Source: Enhygromyxa salina
GTDB lineage: Bacteria; Myxococcota_A; Polyangia; Nannocystales; Nannocystaceae
Assembly: GCF_002994635.1 (NCBI RefSeq)
Contig: NZ_PVNL01000124.1
Location: 62,001-126,000, forward strand
Direction: 5' to 3'
Length of the DNA stretch: 64,000 nt
Shown here: piece by piece, positions 41,640-54,428 of the stretch
Position numbering within the stretch: position 1 is the first letter of the stretch
Layout of the letters: the number at the start of each line of letters is the position of its first letter
Position numbers and translations under genes: made by a program
Notes under the pieces: generated by a model
What the model was told of the DNA's origin: nothing
Databases searched by the model: none
The model's input: only the letters and a program-made list of their open reading frames with translations

Positions 41640-42413
41640 TCAGGCGCGGTTCAAGCCCGCGCGGGCGTCGTGGGCGAGCGCCTGCACCTGCGCGTGGAGC
41701 CGCTCGGTCAGCGTGGCCGTGCGCTCGCTGAGCCGAATCGGCTGGCCCACGGCCATAGCGACCGGCGTTCGCCGACGCGCGCCGAACTCTCGCGCGTGGG
41801 CCAGGAAGCTGTCGGTGACGTACTCGCAGCCGGGCGGATACGCGAGGCCGACCGGCACGAACTCGACGTCGAGGCCGCGACAGGCCGCGAACGCGCCCGC
41901 GTTGAACGGCCGGACCTCGTCACCCGCGAAGGTCGTGCCCTCGGGGAACACACACACGGTCCGGCCGCGCTGCAGCTGGGCGCGGATCGAGCGAATCGCA
42001 GCCGCGCCGCTGTGCTTGGACTCGCGGTCGACGAAGATCGTCTGGGCCTTCTGGGCGGCGAGGCCGAGCAGCGGCCAGGTCTCGAGGTCGGCGCGGCTGA
42101 GCACCGATCCGCCGAAGTAGGTCAGCAACAGCGGGATATCGATCGCGGTGCGATGGTTGCTGATGACCAGGCGCGGGCCGGCTGCCGGCGGCGGGAGCTC
42201 GCCGATCATGCGCAGATCGATCGAGAGCACGCGCAGGATCCCGGCGGTCCAGGTCCTCATGTAGCGCTCGAAGATCGGCTCTTGCTCCGCGCCCGCGCTC
42301 AGCTTGCGATCGACGAGCTTGTGCGACTCCGCGGCCGCGAGCATCACCGCGGTCCAGCCAGCCAAGGTCGCGCCGCGTGTGGGCGCGAGCAGCTTGCGCA
42401 GCGCGTCGGCCAT
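41640..42413 (-). CDS. 1-acyl-glycerol-3-phosphate acyltransferase (PlsC family)
   Basis: 257 residues. Catalytic HX4D in SNHRTAID (His87, Asp92) and the glycerol-phosphate motif VFPEGTTFAGDEV (FPEGT 156-160) are intact. One weak hydrophobic segment (about 13-30) may associate it with the membrane. It transfers an acyl chain to a lysophospholipid or related acceptor. Promoter region shared with the second TerB/Coq4-like gene upstream. Confidence 0.92.
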   Translation of the reverse strand: MADALRKLLAPTRGATLAGWTAVMLAAAESHKLVDRKLSAGAEQEPIFERYMRTWTAGILRVLSIDLRMIGELPPPAAGPRLVISNHRTAIDIPLLLTYFGGSVLSRADLETWPLLGLAAQKAQTIFVDRESKHSGAAAIRSIRAQLQRGRTVCVFPEGTTFAGDEVRPFNAGAFAACRGLDVEFVPVGLAYPPGCEYVTDSFLAHAREFGARRRTPVAMAVGQPIRLSERTATLTERLHAQVQALAHDARAGLNRA

Positions 42414-42664
42414 CGGCGCAGTTATACCGGACCGCCACGCAACGGTTGTGTCACGGCTTCACTGTTGCGGCGCTGACGACCAATGGTCATTATTGTGAAT
42501 GATATCAAATACTTATGATGGATGGGTTGCCAGCCGCGGCAAGAAGGGTCATTCGTCTCGCCCATGCCGGCGGTCAGCGATGCCCACCACGGGCTCCCAA
42601 AGCCCGCCATCTTCCCAGCCGTCTTCGAGGCGGCGCTCTGAGTCCCAAGCTCGATCCGCCCGCG
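42414..42664. promoter_or_regulatory. Divergent promoter region with inverted repeat
   Basis: AT-rich for this genome around 42480-42520. TCATT (42487-42491) and AATGA (42498-42502) form an inverted repeat inside TCATTATTGTGAATGA, next to GATATC and a run rich in A/T. It lies between the PlsC gene and the second TerB/Coq4-like gene. Good candidate for the promoter and an operator. Confidence 0.4.
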
Positions 42665-43621
42665 GTGGCGAACGTGGAGGCGAGCTCGGCCGCGCTGGTC
42701 GCCGCGCTGTGCCCAAGGGCGCTCGGCTCGGTCGTGGATCCGTTGATCCCGGCGGCGATCGTCGCGGCGCTGCGCTGGGTGTTTGGCCGAGAGCTCGAGC
42801 ACGACGAGGTCGCGGCTTCGTTGCTCGGCGCCCGGTCCGACGCCACCGAGCTGCGGACCCTGAGCGGGTTCGACATGGGCGCGCGGTGTGAGCTGGTCCG
42901 CGCCGCGATGGTCGTGTCGCTCGCGGATCAACGCCGCGATCCGGCCCGGACCGCGGGCATTCGCGCGCTCGCGGAGCAGCTCGGGGTGTCGGACACCGAC
43001 GGCGGTCTCGAGCAGCTCTCGCTGCTGACGGCCGGCAAGCTCGCGCAGCTGCGCTGGCGAATGCTCGATCACAGCGTGAACACCTTGTGGGGCGAGCGCT
43101 CGGACTCGAAGCGCGAGCTGTGGTGGCAGCTGGTCGGCACCGTGTTCACGAGCTCGAGCGCCGAGCGACTGGTCGCCGCGCGGTTCGTGGGCCTGGGTTT
43201 GCTGCCGTCGACCAGCGTTGGCTGGGCGCTGCAGCGACACTATCGCGTGCACGGACTGGTGGTTCCGGGTGAGGGCAGGGGGATCTCGGATAAATTCGTG
43301 GTCCACGAGCTCGCCCACGTCCTCACTGGCTACGCACCCCACCCCTACGGCGAGATGTTGCTCGCGGCCTTTCACGCGGGCAATACCCCGGCGCTGGCGA
43401 TCGAGCTGCTGCTGCGCGCGCTGCTGCAATACCACCACGGGATCCGCCTCGACGACGGGCCCAGTCGGGGGCTGCTGGTTCCCGACGAGTTCTTTCGCGC
43501 CTACGCGCGTGGGCACGCGACCGCGATCGATCTGCATCGGACCGACTGGAACGCGCTGCTCGAGCGAGACCTCGACGAGGTCCGCCGCGAGCTCGGGCTG
43601 GCCCCGTCGCTGCGCGAGTAG
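42665..43621 (+). CDS. Second TerB-like / Coq4-like protein
   Basis: 318 residues from GTG 42665. The frame opens at 42515, but the extra 50 codons lack coding bias, and the shorter form matches the 312-residue relative. N-terminal helical half with DEVAASLLGARSDATELRTL and AAMVVSLADQRRDPARTAGI; C-terminal half with VVHELAHVLTGYAPHPYGE, which fits the Coq4 motif with Glu in place of Asp (HExxH-x11-E), then LLAAFHAGNTP and ALLQYHHGIRL. The domain order is the same as in the 39829-40767 gene, so the two are paralogs. The His/Glu set could bind Zn. A zinc protease was considered because of HELAH, but the x11-E spacing and the paralog favour the Coq4 fold. Confidence 0.75.
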   Translation: MANVEASSAALVAALCPRALGSVVDPLIPAAIVAALRWVFGRELEHDEVAASLLGARSDATELRTLSGFDMGARCELVRAAMVVSLADQRRDPARTAGIRALAEQLGVSDTDGGLEQLSLLTAGKLAQLRWRMLDHSVNTLWGERSDSKRELWWQLVGTVFTSSSAERLVAARFVGLGLLPSTSVGWALQRHYRVHGLVVPGEGRGISDKFVVHELAHVLTGYAPHPYGEMLLAAFHAGNTPALAIELLLRALLQYHHGIRLDDGPSRGLLVPDEFFRAYARGHATAIDLHRTDWNALLERDLDEVRRELGLAPSLRE

Positions 43622-43626
43622 CCTCG

Positions 43627-44736
43627 CTACCCGAAGGTGTGGACCAGCAGCACGATGAGCGCGATCAGGGCGATCCCGCCGAGCACCGCCATCGCGATCT
43701 TCAGCTTGCTGTAGGGCCGCTCACCGACCGCCTCGCCCGTGCGAGCGTTGACCACGAATCGGTACACCGTGTTGTCGTAGCGAAAGCTGGACAGCCACAG
43801 CGGCAGCAGGAACAGCTTGAAGGTCACGTTGGTGTGGTTGGTCGAGTAGCCGTCGATCGACTGGGTGTCGCCGCCAATGTCCGAGCGGATCGTGCTCTCG
43901 ATCGCGGGGACCATCTTGGTCTTGGCCACGCCGAATCCCTCTTCGAGTCCGAGCACCGCGCGCTCGGCCATGAACCCGCTGAGGTAGCGCGAGTCGAAGG
44001 CCGTGAGCGCGCCGAGATCCCACGGCTCGAGATCGGCGATCAGCTTGTCGGGCAACGACGTGGACGCGCAGATCAGCAGGTCGTCGAAGGGCCGCTGGAT
44101 GTGGCCGCTGACGGGGCTCCACCGGGTCTTGCGGACCTGCCGAGTCTGGGTCTTGCCCTCCGAGTCCTGGTAGGTCTCGGTCACGTAGTAGTAGGTGCCG
44201 CGCTGGCCACGGTACGAAGCGTGGGCGAGGGCGTCGTAGGTGTAGTAGGGCAGGTACACCCCGTCCATGCGCACGCGCCTGGCCTTGGCGGCGAGATCGC
44301 TGGGCGCGAACCACCGGCTCGTGACCCAGTCCTTGAACTTGCCGCCCGCGGTGCGCTCGTCGATCGCGAAGGGCAGCACGCTCTCGGGCACGATCGTCGC
44401 GCGGTCCTCGGTGATCGGCACGACCACGGGCGAGTCGCAAAACGGACACGCGCTGGCCTGGGCGGTGATCATGGTGATCGCGCCGCAGCCGTTGCACTGG
44501 ATCTCATGGCCGTTCTCGGCGAGCGTGCTGACCGGCTGCTGCCTGAGCGCGCGGAGGGCCTCGTCGAACGAGCGCTCGACCACGGGGGCGGCGGCTGCCG
44601 GGGCTGCGATCTGCTGGGCGTGGCCGCAGTAGGGGCACTGGAGGTTGGTGCTGCCCGGCGCGAACTCGAGCTTGGCCCCGCACTGCTGGCAGGGGAATTC
44701 TTCATGGGTGCCGGTCTGCGCGTGCGGCTCGGTCAT
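43627..44736 (-). CDS. Zinc-ribbon membrane protein (TFIIB-type zinc finger family)
   Basis: 369 residues. Two N-terminal zinc ribbons: CQQCGAKLEF ... CPYCGHAQ (about 16-41), and CNGCGAITMI ... CPFCDSP (about 81-105). A long beta-rich domain follows (WFAPSDLAAKARRVRMDGVY, LPYYTYDA), and a single C-terminal membrane helix (about 346-366). Related proteins are often labelled as PriA-like only because of the ribbon; they are not helicases. The plan suggests a cytoplasmic domain tethered at the membrane. Convergent with the TerB/Coq4-like gene, 5 bp apart. Confidence 0.82.
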   Translation of the reverse strand: MTEPHAQTGTHEEFPCQQCGAKLEFAPGSTNLQCPYCGHAQQIAAPAAAAPVVERSFDEALRALRQQPVSTLAENGHEIQCNGCGAITMITAQASACPFCDSPVVVPITEDRATIVPESVLPFAIDERTAGGKFKDWVTSRWFAPSDLAAKARRVRMDGVYLPYYTYDALAHASYRGQRGTYYYVTETYQDSEGKTQTRQVRKTRWSPVSGHIQRPFDDLLICASTSLPDKLIADLEPWDLGALTAFDSRYLSGFMAERAVLGLEEGFGVAKTKMVPAIESTIRSDIGGDTQSIDGYSTNHTNVTFKLFLLPLWLSSFRYDNTVYRFVVNARTGEAVGERPYSKLKIAMAVLGGIALIALIVLLVHTFG

Positions 44737-44853
44737 GCTGCGGGGACTCTACTAGACTCTCGGGGGTCGCCACGAGCCCTTTCGTGGGCGGGGTGTTGGC
44801 CAGGCCGCGATGATGAGGATGATGGTGGTCACGAGGACGTGGCAACTGCTCAC

Positions 44854-46065
<1,212 letters not shown>

Positions 46066-46233
46066 GGCGCGGAAGGTATGCGATTCTCGTCCGTGCTCCC
46101 AGCCCAGCTCATGACGGCTGCGTGACAACTCGAGTACGACCTCGCCGATCTCCGCATGCGCAGGCGGATCCGACCCTGGTCGCGTCGATCATCGGCGCCG
46201 GCTCGTGCGCATCCGCAGCGACGCTGCGCTGAT

Positions 46234-46872
46234 CTACCCGCGTCGGGTCGATGGCTGCGCGGGCAGCTCACGGACCCTGGTCAGCATCAGCCAGGCCTTG
46301 GCGACGGTCGGTGTGTCGGCGTCGAACTCGGTCGAGCGAAGCGTGAGCAGCTCGAGCTCGGGCTCGACGGCGTCGAGGAGATCCCGAGCCGATCGGCGCG
46401 GCGGTCCATGATCACGCTCGGGCCCCTCGGTGCTGCCAGCGAGGCTCAGCCACCGCCCGCCCGTCTGCAGGGCAGCGGCGACGCGTCGCGCGAACGCAGC
46501 TCGATCCTCGGCGAGGTCGAACACGTGGAAGACCCCGCGGTCGAACACCCACTCGTACGGGGCGCCAGGCACTTCGTCGCGCAGGAAGTCGAGCGCCGAG
46601 AATTCCACGCTTACGCCGGCCGACTCGCGCTTGGTGTTGGCCTGTGCGATCGCGCGGGCAGACAGGTCCACGCCGTGAACCGTAAAGCCGCGCTCGGCCA
46701 GCCAGATCGCGTTGGTCCCGGTTCCACAGCCGACCTCGAGCACCCGGCCCGGCGCCATCACGCCGGCTTCGACGAGCTCGACGAGGTGCGGATCAGGCTT
46801 GCCCGTGTCCCATGGCAGGTCGGCGGTTGCGTAGCGTTCATCCCAGTCTGGCTGTGGCACGGCGCGGATCAT
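46234..46872 (-). CDS. Class I SAM-dependent methyltransferase (TPMT/TehB-like)
   Basis: 212 residues. Begins DWDERYATADLPWDTGKPDP, then the SAM motif I VLEVGCGTGTNAIWLAERGF, an acidic motif II VHGVDLSARAI and FSALDFL, and VFDRGVFHVF as motif IV. This is the small-molecule methyltransferase type related to thiopurine and tellurite methyltransferases. Substrate not predicted. Isolated gene. Confidence 0.88.
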   Translation of the reverse strand: MIRAVPQPDWDERYATADLPWDTGKPDPHLVELVEAGVMAPGRVLEVGCGTGTNAIWLAERGFTVHGVDLSARAIAQANTKRESAGVSVEFSALDFLRDEVPGAPYEWVFDRGVFHVFDLAEDRAAFARRVAAALQTGGRWLSLAGSTEGPERDHGPPRRSARDLLDAVEPELELLTLRSTEFDADTPTVAKAWLMLTRVRELPAQPSTRRG

Positions 46873-46932
46873 AGCCCAGCGTGGGACTCGTCTGACATCG
46901 ACCAGCTTCGGCGCGCGCGCTGAGCCGGCTGA

Positions 46933-49101
<2,169 letters not shown>

Positions 49102-49129
49102 ACTCGAGGGCCTAACTACGGAGCGTGGA

Positions 49130-49600
49130 TCAGCGACAGGGGGGCTCGGGTAGCTCGAGGAGGGTGCCTCGTGGCAGGTGATCGATCATGAACACGTAGG
49201 CATTCATCGCGTGGCAGATCGAGTCCGTGCGGACGACTCGTTCGATTCTGTTCCAGAACAAGCCGCCCCGGGCCATGTCTGGATTCTTGGTCACGAAAGA
49301 ATTCTCAGGCGAGTGAGTGTACTGCATCAGCAGCCAAAACAGCAGCGATTGCTGGCAATGTGCAGGCGAGGCCTGGGCCGCGTGTGGCGATTTGCCGCAC
49401 GAAGGTGACGATTCGGTTGCGAAAGCTGGCGCTGTCGAGAGTCTCCAGATTGTAGCAATGCTCGTTTTGCTTGGCCGTTGCGTCCTGGTGCTCGTGTTCG
49501 AGCGGCACGCCACGAGCAGGAGCGCGATAGTGACCAGCGACGTCACGATTGCCGTCGGCCTCCGGTGGCTCGGGGCTCTCTCGTGCTTGAAATTGAGCAC
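49130..49600 (-). CDS. Hypothetical lipoprotein, probably with compensating frameshifts
   Basis: 156-residue frame. [20 protein letters not shown] then [11 protein letters not shown] gives a lipobox near Cys32. The C-terminal part ([40 protein letters not shown]) looks coding. The middle does not; instead another frame (49305-49508) reads [20 protein letters not shown] and [20 protein letters not shown] with better codon use. A protein that starts in one frame, runs through the second, and returns to the first near 49305 would be more convincing. So this may be a pseudogene or a sequencing-error site. No family recognised. Confidence 0.4.
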   Translation of the reverse strand: MLNFKHERAPSHRRPTAIVTSLVTIALLLVACRSNTSTRTQRPSKTSIATIWRLSTAPAFATESSPSCGKSPHAAQASPAHCQQSLLFWLLMQYTHSPENSFVTKNPDMARGGLFWNRIERVVRTDSICHAMNAYVFMIDHLPRGTLLELPEPPCR

Positions 49601-49911
49601 AGTTTGAATCTGGGAGAGGTGCTCTCCACGCTACTTGCTGGTTGCGGGTGTACCCTGCAAACCGAGGCAGAACAATTGTGGGTCGTCAGGCGCTGAGCAG
49701 CGTGGCGCCACGCCCAGCGTCGCCGTGGCGCCAAGACGGTGGCGGGTGGCGCGCTGACCCCTCGCTCGATGCGCACCAGAACCGGCAGCCGGGCCCGACC
49801 GACGCCAGGAGGTCGAGCCCCTCGCAGTCGCTGATGTCACCGGACAGAAGGCCTCAGAACCCAGAACTCGGCGGGTTGCATTGGCCGCTACGCGGGGCTC
49901 TAATCCGCCCC
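49601..49911. other. Divergent intergenic region with hairpin
   Basis: 311 bp without a supported gene. GGAGAG (49613-49618) and CTCTCC (49622-49627) form a perfect 6-bp hairpin close to the start of the minus-strand lipoprotein. The rest should hold promoters for both flanking genes. Confidence 0.4.
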
Positions 49912-51096
49912 ATGTCCGTCCGACTGTCGCCGATGTTCGTGTCGTTGGCCCTGCTGAGCGCCGCGTGTCTGACGATCGGCTGCAAGCGTGGTGGCGAGGC
50001 TGTGAACGCGCCTGACGGCGAGACGAGCAAGTCCGGAGCCGCGGCCGAGCAGGCGCCCGAGCAGGCGCCGCCCGAGTGGCTGTTGCTACCTTGGGGCACG
50101 AGACTCTACGCCAGCTCGGTGGGCGAGGCCGCGCTGACACTCCACGCGGATGCCCAGACGTCTGATCGTGGACGCGTCGTGCGGGTGGTCGGCAGCGAGG
50201 GTGATCGGTGGATCGTCGAGACCGTGCGGGCGCGCGAGCTGCCAGAGATCGACGCCGAGCCGATCGAGCACCTGGACGTGTACCGCTTGCGCTTGTACGT
50301 GCAGGCAGGCAGCGGGGAAGCGTTGTCGATCACGCCGCTGGTAGAGAGGGGTCAGATCAGCGTGTTGCTCGGGACCGTCGCGGGCGATCCACCGCTACAG
50401 TCCGGTCGTGTCCGAGCTACGGGCTCGACCATCGACTGGCGGGTGCGGCCAGGCACCACGGCCTACTGGCCGGACGGCAGCGAGGCCGGAGAGGTGGTTG
50501 CGCTGCATGCGTTCGCCGAGCCGGGTGAGCGTGTGGACGCGAACCCCCAGGTTGGTGCGCTGAGCTGCTTTGCGATCGTGCTGGGTCCGACGGCGAGCCC
50601 CGGGGGTCGACTATGTTTTCCCGCTGACGCGATCGTCGAGGGACAGCCCACGAGCTCGGACCTCATCGCGGAGCTGTGGGGTGAGGGCTCCGACGGCGCC
50701 GCGCTGGGCGTGCTCGATGGTGTTGACGGGCTGACCATGGACCGCCACGGCGGCGGAATCGGCGGAATCACGGTCAGTCCGCCAGCCGAGGCCGCGCTAC
50801 CCGTTGTCGAGCTGGCTTCACTCACGACCGATGGGATCGAGCGGGCGGCCGCCAAGCGGCTGATCAACGCGCGCTCGCGGACCGTGGCTCGCTGCGTCGC
50901 GACGGCTAGCGAGCGGGACGCGAAGCGCTCGGGCACGATCGGCTTCGAGCTGAAGGTCGGCGTCGACGGCAAGGTCATCGAGCAGGAGGTCGAGAGCGAC
51001 GATCCCACGCTGGTCAATTGCGTCACCCACGAGCTCAGGCGCTGGCGATTCCCCAGTGAAGCGCCCGGCCGCATCAGCGGGCGCTTTTCGTTCTAG
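49912..51096 (+). CDS. AgmX/PglI-type lipoprotein
   Basis: 394 residues from ATG 49912, which gives MSVRLSPMFVSLALLSAACL followed by TIGC (lipobox, Cys24). The central region (about 55-300) is beta-rich with an SH3-like look (RGRVVRVVGSEGDRWIVETV, WRVRPGTTAYWPDGSEAG). The last 90 residues match the AgmX/PglI C-terminal domain: RTVARCVATASERDAKRSGT, FELKVGVDGKVIEQEVESDD, LVNCVTHELRRWRFP. This domain is TonB-like in fold and marks myxobacterial gliding/envelope proteins. The stop TAG shares CTAG with the convergent gene's stop. Confidence 0.82.
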   Translation: MSVRLSPMFVSLALLSAACLTIGCKRGGEAVNAPDGETSKSGAAAEQAPEQAPPEWLLLPWGTRLYASSVGEAALTLHADAQTSDRGRVVRVVGSEGDRWIVETVRARELPEIDAEPIEHLDVYRLRLYVQAGSGEALSITPLVERGQISVLLGTVAGDPPLQSGRVRATGSTIDWRVRPGTTAYWPDGSEAGEVVALHAFAEPGERVDANPQVGALSCFAIVLGPTASPGGRLCFPADAIVEGQPTSSDLIAELWGEGSDGAALGVLDGVDGLTMDRHGGGIGGITVSPPAEAALPVVELASLTTDGIERAAAKRLINARSRTVARCVATASERDAKRSGTIGFELKVGVDGKVIEQEVESDDPTLVNCVTHELRRWRFPSEAPGRISGRFSF

Positions 51097-51935
51097 CACT
51101 TCTTCCACTGCCAGTGGAGCTGCTTCTTGAACGCGCCATCGACATCCGTGGTGTTGAAGATGCCGTAGCCTTTCTTGTTCTTGATGGCGTTGAGGTTCAG
51201 CGTGGTGTTGATCGCGAAGATCGCCGAGGCGCCGCACTTCGACCACACGACCGACTGGAACGGGACTTTGTCCGTAAACACGTAAAAGTCGTCGTAGTAG
51301 CCCTTCAGCTGGGTGTGGGCGCTGAATCCGATCGGATCGCCAGCGAAGAAGTAGTTTGACGTCTGCCGCGCCGTGAGGCCCTTCTCGAGGAACGCGTAGC
51401 CGCGGGTGTTCACGGTCGCGACCGACACCTGCCAGCCGTTGGGCACGTGCAGCTTGACGCTAGCGAGGCAGTTCGTGGTCTTGATCGGCGGGCCGGGAGG
51501 GTTCTCGAGCAGCATGTCCTGGAAGATCAGGATGAAGCTCTTTTGGTCGGTGGCGATCTGCGACACGACCGACCCGGGCTTGTTGCTCGGGCAGCCCGCG
51601 CCGTTGGCGATGATGCCCTCGATGTACACGTCGTTGGGGTCGGGCAGCGCGGCGAGCTGGTCAGCCGGCTCCTGCCACGTGAGCGCCGGGTCGTCGCTGT
51701 GAAGCTCCCCGGCCGGGGACAAGTTGATCGTGTTGGGGCTGTCGCCGTCGAGCTGCTCGAGCGCGGCGATCTGTTCTTGCACGGCGAGCTCGTCGACCGT
51801 GGCGAGCGCCTCGAGCTCCGAGCTGTCGTCGAGGTCCTCTGGATCGCAGGCGGACGTCGACATCGCCAGGAGCACGAGGCAGCCGAGCGAGGTGAAGATG
51901 CGTGTGCGGGTGTGGAGTTTGGTTTGGGTGGTCAT
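51093..51935 (-). CDS. DUF4360 secreted lipoprotein
   Basis: 280 residues from ATG at 51935. Signal segment with lipobox STSAC (about Cys30). An acidic helical stretch (ELEALATVDELAVQEQIAAL) precedes the DUF4360 domain: YIEGIIANGAGCPSNKPGSV, FILIFQDMLLENP, TNCLASVKLHVPNGWQVSVA, TRGYAFLEKGLTARQTSNYF, SKCGASAIFAINTTLNLN. Four conserved cysteines would form two disulfides. Function unknown. Its stop codon overlaps the stop of the convergent AgmX-type gene within the palindrome CTAG (51093-51096). Confidence 0.85.
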   Translation of the reverse strand: MTTQTKLHTRTRIFTSLGCLVLLAMSTSACDPEDLDDSSELEALATVDELAVQEQIAALEQLDGDSPNTINLSPAGELHSDDPALTWQEPADQLAALPDPNDVYIEGIIANGAGCPSNKPGSVVSQIATDQKSFILIFQDMLLENPPGPPIKTTNCLASVKLHVPNGWQVSVATVNTRGYAFLEKGLTARQTSNYFFAGDPIGFSAHTQLKGYYDDFYVFTDKVPFQSVVWSKCGASAIFAINTTLNLNAIKNKKGYGIFNTTDVDGAFKKQLHWQWKKC

Positions 51936-52095
51936 GCTCCCCCAGGTAGCAAGGCGCATGCCTGCGGATGGGGAGGGAGCACGGGCTGTGGTTCTCGCCG
52001 CTGTCGCGCCCCCCGCCTGCCCGCGGCGTCACGCGGGGACGCGCACCGACTCCGCCGCGGACGCAGGACACCCGCCCGGGCCGAAACTCGGGCGG

Positions 52096-52656
52096 TCAGC
52101 CTCGATCGGCTCGGGCGGCGACCAGCAGCGCCTCGAGCCGAGGTCGCAGGTGCTCGACGGCGCCGGGACCTTTGATCCCACCTTCGGTCCGGCGTGGGCC
52201 TGCGCGCCCGTCAGGAGCCGGGGCCACGAACAGCGGGATCATCCGTGAGCTGTACCCGGCGGCGGCGAGCCGATCACGATCGCGGTCGAGATCGAACTCG
52301 AGCAGTCGCAAGCCCGGCAGCGCCTGGTCGAGGCTGCCGTCCTCGACTGCGTCGTGAAAATAGCGGCATGGCTCGCACCAGCTCGCGCCGACGTAGACCA
52401 GCAGCTGACGATCCTCGGCGTGGGCCTGCGCGCGCTCGGCGTTGACGAGCTCGACGACGTCGCCCTCGGCGGGCGCGAGCGCGAACTCGGGACCCGCTGG
52501 CGCGGGCGAGGGGACAGCGGCCGGCGCGGGTGGGGGTGCTTCGGTGTCAGCCGCGGCCGGGGCTGGCGTCGCCGGGCAAGCCGTGAGCAGCGTCAACGTC
52601 GACAGCGCGAGCAGGGCCCACGGGCGAGTGGAACGGGTTGTCGGTGGTGGGTTCAC
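52096..52656 (-). CDS. Thioredoxin-like lipoprotein
   Basis: 186 residues. Signal peptide with lipobox LLTAC (Cys27), Ala/Pro-rich linker, then a thioredoxin fold (about 70-180) with active site GASWCEPCRYFHDAV. The cis-Pro region is RMIPLFVAP. As an outward-facing lipoprotein it may reduce or isomerise disulfides of envelope proteins. Divergent from the hydrolase gene with a 92-bp gap. Confidence 0.85.
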   Translation of the reverse strand: MNPPPTTRSTRPWALLALSTLTLLTACPATPAPAAADTEAPPPAPAAVPSPAPAGPEFALAPAEGDVVELVNAERAQAHAEDRQLLVYVGASWCEPCRYFHDAVEDGSLDQALPGLRLLEFDLDRDRDRLAAAGYSSRMIPLFVAPAPDGRAGPRRTEGGIKGPGAVEHLRPRLEALLVAARADRG

Positions 52657-52748
52657 GACCGCCGCAGCATAGCCCGGTCGGCGCAGTCGTTGCGCCCAGG
52701 TGCAGACCGTGTGGACCGAGCCCGTAGCTCGCGGTACTCGTAGCGGCC

Positions 52749-53674
<926 letters not shown>

Positions 53675-53678
<4 letters not shown>

Positions 53679-54424
53679 TCGTGGTGATCGGCGCAGGGAG
53701 GATCGGCGGCGCCCTCCACCAGCGCGATCCGCATCAGTTCGCGCTCGTCGATCGACAACAGGGCTGGGAGCTGCTCGAGCGCGAGCCTGGCGAGCCGATC
53801 CTGCTGGCGGTCCGCAACGACGATCTGCTCGCGGTGCTCGAGCGGGTGCCAGAGCGCCGTCGTGCGGATCTGGTGTTCGCGCAAAACGGAATGCTGCGGC
53901 CCTGGCTGCGCGAGCACGGGCTCACCGAGGTGACCCGCGGGCTGCTGTTCGTGGCCGTGCCCACGCGCGGCGCCCCGATCGAGCCGGGCGGCGAGAGCCC
54001 GTTCTTTGGCCCCCACGCGGCGACCATGGTCCAGGCCTTCACGCGGGTCGGGCTGCCCGCCGCGGTCGTGAGCGCCGACGCGTTCGCGGCCGTCGAGCTC
54101 GAGAAGTTGATCTGGAACTGCGCGTTCGGGCTGTGCTGCGAGGCGTTCGACTGCGACGTCGGGACCGTCGTGCGGGATCACGCCGAGCAGCTGCGCGCGC
54201 TCGTGGCCGAGCTGCTCGAGGTCGGCGCTCCGGCGCTGGGGGTGGAGCTCGAGCTCGGGCCGCTCGTGAACCGCCTGTGCGACTACTCGCGCTCGATCCC
54301 CAGCTACCGCGGCGCGGTCAAGGAGTGGCCGTGGCGCAACGGGTGGTTCGTGGAGACCGCACGCGAGCAGGGCAGGGCCACGCCGACCCACGCGCAATTG
54401 CTGGCGAGGGTCGGTCGCGGCTGA
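53675..54424 (+). CDS. Ketopantoate reductase-like (PanE/ApbA) oxidoreductase
   Basis: 249 residues, GTG start overlapping the hydrolase stop. Rossmann motif VIGAGRIGGAL (4-14), LLAVRNDDL and FAQNGM as in PanE, and the C-terminal helical domain with ELEKLIWNCAFGLCCEA, containing the conserved Lys and Asn. It is shorter than typical PanE (about 300 residues), and the loop after the Rossmann fold is reduced, so the substrate may differ from ketopantoate. Four bases separate its stop from the YhhN-type gene. Confidence 0.78.
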
Positions 54425-54428
54425 GACG

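Noticed and set aside
42515-42664. N-terminal extension of the second TerB/Coq4-like protein
   Set aside because: Composition is promoter-like with poor third-position bias; the paralog aligns from about 42665.
42665-43621. Zinc metalloprotease because of HELAH
   Set aside because: The x11-Glu spacing and the paralog with HDCAH fit the Coq4 metal motif better; no protease domain features.
43627-44736. PriA-like primosomal helicase
   Set aside because: Only the zinc ribbon is shared; there are no helicase motifs and a membrane helix is present.
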